Positions 6,117 to 9,320 of a stretch of DNA of 9,320 bases are shown here, piece by piece. This stretch comes from Gammaproteobacteria bacterium. Lineage in GTDB: Bacteria > Pseudomonadota > Gammaproteobacteria > Xanthomonadales > Xanthomonadaceae. The translations under genes were made by a program, and so were the position numbers. Positions within the stretch are counted from its first letter, which is position 1. The number at the start of each line of letters is the position of its first letter. Under the pieces are notes generated by a model. The model made no database searches. It was given only the letters and a program-made list of their open reading frames with translations, and was not told the DNA's origin. The stretch is taken from positions 1-9,320 of the forward strand of contig JAUIJO010000127.1 of NCBI GenBank assembly GCA_030431185.1, read 5' to 3'.

Positions 6117-7955
6117 ATGGACACCACGCTGGCGCTCACCACCGACATGAAGCTCGTCCTCGGGCTGGTGGGCTTCACGATGGTGATGTTCCTGTTCGAG
6201 CGCATCCGCGCGGACGTGGTCGCCCTGGTCGTGCTGGTGCTGCTGGGCCTGTCGGGGCTGGTCGCGCCCGATGAGCTGTTCAACGGCTTCTCCGGCCAGG
6301 CGGTCATCAGCGTCATCGCCACGATGATCCTGGGCGCCGGGCTGGACCGGACCGGCGCACTCAACCGGCTGGCGGCATGGTTGCTGCGGCGTGCCCATGG
6401 CGTCGAGCAGCGCCTGATGCTGCTGACCGGCGCGATCGCCGGCCTCAACTCCTCCTTCATGCAGAATCCCGCGGTGATGGCGCTCTACCTGCCGGTCGCT
6501 TCGCGCCTGTCCTCGCGCACCGGGCTCTCGCTGCCCCGCCTGCTGCTGCCGATCGCCGCCGCGATCATGATGGGCAGCGCGCTGACCATGGTCGGCAACT
6601 CACCGCTCATCCTGCTCAACGACCTCCTGGTCGCGGCCAACAGCAACCTGCCCTCGGGCGCGGCGACGCTGGAACCGCTGAAGATGTTCGCGCCGCTGCC
6701 GATCGGCCTGACCCTGCTCGCCGCGGCGCTCGCCTACTTCCACTTCTTCGGCCACAAGCTCGAGCGCGACGAGGTCGGCAAGGGCGTGACCCCGGCACGC
6801 ACGCAAAGCTACTTCGCCAAGGCCTACGGCATCGAAGGCGACGTCTACGAGCTGACCGTCACCGCCGAAAGCCCGCTGGTGGGCATGTCCCTGGGCGAAG
6901 CGGAAACCCTGCACGGCGTGCCCCTGCTGCTCGCGCTCAAGAGCAACAACGAAGAACGCCTCGCGCCGCCGGCGGACACGCGCATCTGGGTCGGCAGCGT
7001 GCTCGGCGCGATGGGACCCAAGCAACAGGTGGCGGACTTCGCCCAGAACAACTTCCTGCGCCTGACCTCGCGCCTGCGCAACTTCGGCGACCTGTTCAAC
7101 CCCAGCCGCGCGGGCATCTCCGAGGCGGTGATCCCGCCGACCTCGGGCTTCATCGGCAAGACCGGCCGGGAACTGGAGCTGCGCAAGCAACGCGGCATCA
7201 GCCTCCTGGCGATCAACCGGGAGAAGGACGTCCTGCGCGAGGACGTGCGCAACCAGCCGCTCCGCTCGGGCGACATGCTGGTCCTGCACAGCATCTGGAC
7301 CGACCTGGCCAAGGCCGCCGCCGGCAAGGACCTGGTCGTGGTCACCGACTACCCCAAGGGCGAGCAGCGGCCGCACAAGTTCAAGATCGCGATGGGCATC
7401 TTCGCCGTCGCCATGCTGCTGGCGCTGTCCTCGCGGCTGCCGGTGTCCCTGGCGTTGATGGCCGGCGTGGCGGGCATGCTGATCGCCGGGGTGATCCACA
7501 TCGACGAAGCCTATTCGGCGATCAACTGGAAGACGGTCTTCATGATGGCCTGCCTGATCCCGCTGGGGTGGGCGATGGACTCCAGCGGCGCGGCGGCCTG
7601 GGTGGCCGGGCACAGCATCGAACAGCTGCCCGAGGGCACGCCGATCTGGATCATGCAGTTGCTGCTGGGCCTGCTGACGACGGCGTTCTCGCTGGTGATC
7701 AGCCACGTGGGCGCGACGATCGTGGTGGTGCCCCTGGCGATCAACATCGCCCTGGCGGCAGGCGGCAACCCGACCGCCTTCGCGCTGATCGTCGCCCTGT
7801 CGGCCTCGAACAATTTCATGACCGCGTCCAACCCGGTGATCTCGATGATCACCGGACCGGCGGGCTATTCCGGCAAGGAACTGTGGAAGATCGGCGGCCC
7901 CTTGTCGCTGGTCTACACGACGATCGCGGTGCTGATGGTCAATCTGTTGTTCTGA
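6117..7955 (+). CDS. SLC13/DASS-family permease with two TrkA-C domains
   Basis: A 612-residue inner-membrane transporter. Two hydrophobic halves (about residues 11-225 and 415-612) flank a soluble insert containing two RCK_C/TrkA-C domains: about 238-322 (VYELTVTAESPLVGMSLGEA onward) and 338-412 (GKTGRELELRKQRGISLLAI onward). Substrate-loop motifs occur in both halves, NSSFMQNPAV (111-120) and SASNNFMTASNP (562-573), as expected for the inverted repeats of the family. Relatives carry dicarboxylates, sulfate or other anions, usually with sodium; the TrkA-C insert is common in the branch often annotated as anion or sulfur transporters, but the substrate cannot be read from sequence. I chose the ATG at 6117; M11 at 6147 is an alternative, and neither has a convincing Shine-Dalgarno. 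It is apparently a single-gene unit. Confidence 0.92.
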   Translation: MDTTLALTTDMKLVLGLVGFTMVMFLFERIRADVVALVVLVLLGLSGLVAPDELFNGFSGQAVISVIATMILGAGLDRTGALNRLAAWLLRRAHGVEQRLMLLTGAIAGLNSSFMQNPAVMALYLPVASRLSSRTGLSLPRLLLPIAAAIMMGSALTMVGNSPLILLNDLLVAANSNLPSGAATLEPLKMFAPLPIGLTLLAAALAYFHFFGHKLERDEVGKGVTPARTQSYFAKAYGIEGDVYELTVTAESPLVGMSLGEAETLHGVPLLLALKSNNEERLAPPADTRIWVGSVLGAMGPKQQVADFAQNNFLRLTSRLRNFGDLFNPSRAGISEAVIPPTSGFIGKTGRELELRKQRGISLLAINREKDVLREDVRNQPLRSGDMLVLHSIWTDLAKAAAGKDLVVVTDYPKGEQRPHKFKIAMGIFAVAMLLALSSRLPVSLALMAGVAGMLIAGVIHIDEAYSAINWKTVFMMACLIPLGWAMDSSGAAAWVAGHSIEQLPEGTPIWIMQLLLGLLTTAFSLVISHVGATIVVVPLAINIALAAGGNPTAFALIVALSASNNFMTASNPVISMITGPAGYSGKELWKIGGPLSLVYTTIAVLMVNLLF

Positions 7956-7968
7956 GGGGGAATGGGGC

Positions 7969-7983
7969 GCGGGAGCGTCCCGC
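7969..7983. terminator. GC-rich hairpin after the permease gene
   Basis: GCGGGA (7969-7974) pairs with TCCCGC (7978-7983) around a GCG loop, 13 bases after the permease stop. It can extend by two pairs with one bulge. No T-tract follows on either strand, so it is at best a weak terminator or part of a termination region shared by the two convergent genes. Confidence 0.35.
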
Positions 7984-7991
7984 CCGCCCGG

Positions 7992-8011
7992 ATCCCCGCC
8001 ATCGCCGGGAT
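7992..8011. repeat. Imperfect palindrome resembling a dispersed REP/dRS3-type repeat
   Basis: ATCCC (7992-7996) pairs with GGGAT (8007-8011); after one C-C mismatch, two further pairs (7998-7999 with 8004-8005) close a four-base loop. The surrounding GGATCCCCGCC...GGGATGAC pattern resembles the short intergenic palindromes widely dispersed in proteobacteria. It lies between convergent stop codons, the usual location for such elements. Copy number cannot be judged from one window. Confidence 0.45.
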
Positions 8012-8041
8012 GACCCGCCAGGCCCGGCCGATCCCGGTTCC

Positions 8042-8440
8042 CTAGCTCCCATGCCGCGAAGCCTGCTCCTGCAGCCAGACAGCTCCCTCGCGGACGGTCA
8101 CGTCGATCTCGCGAAGCGCTTCGCCGCGGCAGGGGCCGGCCACGCATTCGCCCCGCTCGAGTTCGAAGCTGGCGCCATGCGCCGCGCAGACCAGCAGGCC
8201 CTCCTTGCTGCGCAGGAACTGACCGGGCGACCAGTCGAGCCGACGCCCCGCGTGCGGACAGATGTTCAGCCACGCGCGCACCGCGTCGCCCCGGCGCAAA
8301 ACCAGCAACGACTCGGCATCGCCCTGGATGACGGCCTCGACTTCAACGAGCGTGTCGTCGGCCAGCTGCCCGAGTTGCAGCAAGGGCGCGGCCTGCGCCT
8401 CCGAAACCTGACTGTCATCACGCATCTTTAACGAATCCAT
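8042..8440 (-). CDS. Small Rieske [2Fe-2S] ferredoxin-like protein
   Basis: A 132-residue soluble protein made almost entirely of one Rieske domain. The cluster ligands are visible as CPH (C61, H63) in NICPHAGRRLDW and CAAH (C85, H88) in LLVCAAHGASFEL, separated by 21 residues, slightly longer than the usual spacing. No membrane segment or signal peptide is seen, so it is a cytosolic electron carrier or small redox protein. Its partner is not in the window. The start is uncertain: I use the ATG at 8440 (MDSLKM...), but the ATG at 8425 (MRDDSQ..., 127 residues) is nearly as likely, and the frame stays open to 8524, where it would overlap the divergent gene. The gene converges on the permease and diverges from the membrane protein gene at 8513. 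Confidence 0.9.
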   Translation of the reverse strand: MDSLKMRDDSQVSEAQAAPLLQLGQLADDTLVEVEAVIQGDAESLLVLRRGDAVRAWLNICPHAGRRLDWSPGQFLRSKEGLLVCAAHGASFELERGECVAGPCRGEALREIDVTVREGAVWLQEQASRHGS

Positions 8441-8512
8441 TACACGGCCATCCGGTCGCCGGCCGATACTCCTGCCTCGGCGATGTTGCCGCATTGTGTC
8501 ACGACGTACTGA
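8441..8512. promoter_or_regulatory. Divergent intergenic region, expected to hold two promoters
   Basis: Seventy-two bases separate the start of the Rieske gene (- strand) from that of the small membrane protein (+ strand). Promoters for both are expected here, but I could not find a -35/-10 pair of convincing quality on either strand, nor a Shine-Dalgarno at normal distance for either gene. The boundary on the left moves to 8426 if the shorter Rieske start is right. Confidence 0.3.
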
Positions 8513-8806
8513 ATGTCCGCCCAAACCTTCCGTTTCGACTCCGCCTGGTTCCGCTCACGCGTGCATGCCGCGGCCACCCCGCGCAAGCCGAGGCAGCGCT
8601 GGTTGCGCATCGCGTGCGGCATCGTGGGCATCGCCCTGCTGGCGGTGCTGGTGATGTTCAGCGTGGTGATCGGCGCGGCGATGATCGGGGCGGGCCTTCT
8701 GTACCGGATGTGGCGCCAGCGGGGCAAGCCCGTGGCGCGCGACGGCCGGGTCATGGACGGCGAATACCGCGTGGTGGAAAAACCCCGCCTGCCGCCGGTA
8801 GGCTGA
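8513..8806 (+). CDS. Small membrane protein of unknown function
   Basis: A 97-residue protein I do not recognise as a named family. A basic N-terminal segment (PRKPRQRW, 23-30) precedes a hydrophobic stretch at about residues 32-64, long enough for one long or two short membrane helices, followed by a basic RMWRQRGK (65-72) and a soluble tail ending GEYRVVEKPRLPPVG. The flanking positive charges make a hairpin of two helices with both ends in the cytoplasm plausible. Codon use resembles the neighbours and the frame ends cleanly, which supports a real gene. The tail (a GEYxVV motif followed by prolines) looks like those of small conserved hypothetical membrane proteins in Xanthomonadaceae, from memory. 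It is 41 bases upstream of the FAH-family gene, so the two may be co-transcribed unless the hairpin at 8814-8829 intervenes. Confidence 0.75.
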   Translation: MSAQTFRFDSAWFRSRVHAAATPRKPRQRWLRIACGIVGIALLAVLVMFSVVIGAAMIGAGLLYRMWRQRGKPVARDGRVMDGEYRVVEKPRLPPVG

Positions 8807-8813
8807 GCGTCCC

Positions 8814-8829
8814 GGGCCGCGAGCGGCCC
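8814..8829. terminator. GC-rich hairpin between the small membrane protein and FAH-family genes
   Basis: GGGCCG (8814-8819) pairs with CGGCCC (8824-8829) around a CGAG tetraloop (or seven pairs with a two-base loop), eight bases after the stop codon. There is no T-tract afterwards. It could be a weak terminator or an mRNA-stabilising structure. Confidence 0.4.
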
Positions 8830-8847
8830 CACCCGAGCCACTCTTCC

Positions 8848-9320
8848 ATGGGCGATGTCATCCAGGCGCCGGCAGCGCCGCGCATTCCCGTCCTGATCGA
8901 CGGGGATTCCTCCCACCGCTTCCCGGTGCGACGCATCTACTGCGTGGGACGCAACTTCGCGGACCACGCGCGCGAAATGGGCGCGACGGCGCCTGTCGGC
9001 CGTGCCGACCGCGGCCAACCGGTGTTCTTCCTCAAGCCCGCCGACGCCCTCGTCGTCGATGGCGACGTGCCCTACCCACCGGGGACCCGCGACCTGCACC
9101 ACGAGGTCGAACTGGTGGTGGCCCTGGGCCGGGACGCGCCGCCGGGCGAACTGGACCCCCGCGCCGCCGGTGCGATCGTGTATGGCTACGCGCTGGGCCT
9201 GGACCTCACGCGCCGCGACCTCCAGGCGGCGGCCAAGGCCAAGGGCTTGCCCTGGGATACCGGCAAGGCCTTCGACAACGCCGCACCCATCGGCACGCTG
9301 CTTCCGGCCGCCGCGCTGGG
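8848..9320 (+). CDS. Fumarylacetoacetate hydrolase (FAH) family protein (3'-partial)
   Basis: The frame is open from the ATG at 8848 to the window end, giving 157 residues of a protein normally about 220-230 long. It matches the small FAH family (COG0179): YCVGRNFADHAREMG (31-45), PVFFLKPADALV, the metal-binding HHEVEL (84-89, with E86 and E88), GLDLTRRDLQ (117-126) and KGLPWDTGKAFDNAAPIG. Members hydrolyse or decarboxylate small diketo acids such as fumarylpyruvate, acylpyruvates or oxaloacetate using a divalent metal in the cytosol; the substrate here cannot be told. An N-terminal extension of about 30 residues (PAAPRIPVLIDGDSSHRFPV) precedes the core and is usual for this branch. No clear Shine-Dalgarno precedes the start, so a downstream start is possible but would cut into the core. 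Confidence 0.93.
   Translation, partial: MGDVIQAPAAPRIPVLIDGDSSHRFPVRRIYCVGRNFADHAREMGATAPVGRADRGQPVFFLKPADALVVDGDVPYPPGTRDLHHEVELVVALGRDAPPGELDPRAAGAIVYGYALGLDLTRRDLQAAAKAKGLPWDTGKAFDNAAPIGTLLPAAAL

Noticed and set aside
6600..8273. A 557-codon open frame on the - strand opposite the permease
   Set aside because: It has low-complexity, His/Gln/Arg-rich composition and runs antisense to both the permease and, in a different frame, through the Rieske gene; the family matches are on the other frames.
6377..8431. A 684-codon + strand frame through the permease
   Set aside because: It is a +1 shadow of the permease with Arg/Ala/Gly-rich composition and no domain.
8440..8451. Three-codon - strand mini-ORF (ATG GCC GTG TAA) whose stop overlaps the Rieske ATG as TAATG
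   Set aside because: Could be a coupled leader peptide, but the only AGGAG upstream is 17 bases away; most likely chance.
8441..8524. Longer Rieske start at 8524 or 8494
   Set aside because: The extra residues are Arg-rich and unlike the family, and the longest form would run into the divergent gene.
1..9320. tRNA, rRNA, CRISPR, insertion sequence or phage features
   Set aside because: No cloverleaf, direct-repeat/spacer pattern, transposase or phage gene is seen on either strand; all gaps between genes are shorter than about 130 bases.

Overview
The window is high-GC, gene-dense bacterial DNA. Gene content, GC-rich codon use, the thiG-trmB pair and a GATTCGT heptamer repeat all suggest a gammaproteobacterium of the Xanthomonadaceae/Lysobacteraceae type (Lysobacter or Luteimonas-like). 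That placement is inference; no rRNA or other direct marker is present.

Region 1 (1-4388, + strand) is a tight five-gene lipid-modification operon. It holds a DUF1365 protein (5' end outside the window), a cyclopropane-fatty-acid-synthase-like methyltransferase of the UfaA1/BfaB kind, a membrane DUF1295 protein (steroid 5-alpha-reductase superfamily), a second CFA-family methyltransferase that reads more like the coclaurine N-methyltransferase branch, and a Blc-type lipocalin lipoprotein. All four junctions are the same 4-base ATGA stop/start overlap, so the five proteins are probably made together. The likely job is SAM-dependent methylation of unsaturated phospholipid acyl chains followed by a redox step, with the lipocalin handling a lipid at the outer membrane. 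The exact product is unknown, and this is the most interesting part of the window.

Region 2 (4389-5985, + strand) holds thiG (thiazole synthase) and trmB (tRNA m7G46 methyltransferase), joined by a TGATG overlap. thiG appears to have its own extended -10 promoter placed for a leaderless transcript. The sulfur carrier gene thiS, often directly upstream of thiG, is absent from this site. The trmB stop codon lies inside a short heptamer repeat.

Region 3 (6117-7955, + strand) is a 612-residue SLC13/DASS-type permease with two internal TrkA-C (RCK_C) domains. It converges on a small Rieske [2Fe-2S] protein on the - strand (8042-8440); the 86-base gap contains two GC-rich hairpins, one resembling a dispersed REP/dRS3-type repeat.

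Region 4 (8513-9320, + strand) starts with a small membrane protein of unknown function, transcribed divergently from the Rieske gene. It is followed by the 5' part of a fumarylacetoacetate-hydrolase-family gene that runs off the end. No RNA genes, insertion sequences, CRISPR arrays or attachment sites were seen, and no gene-free stretch exceeds about 130 bases.
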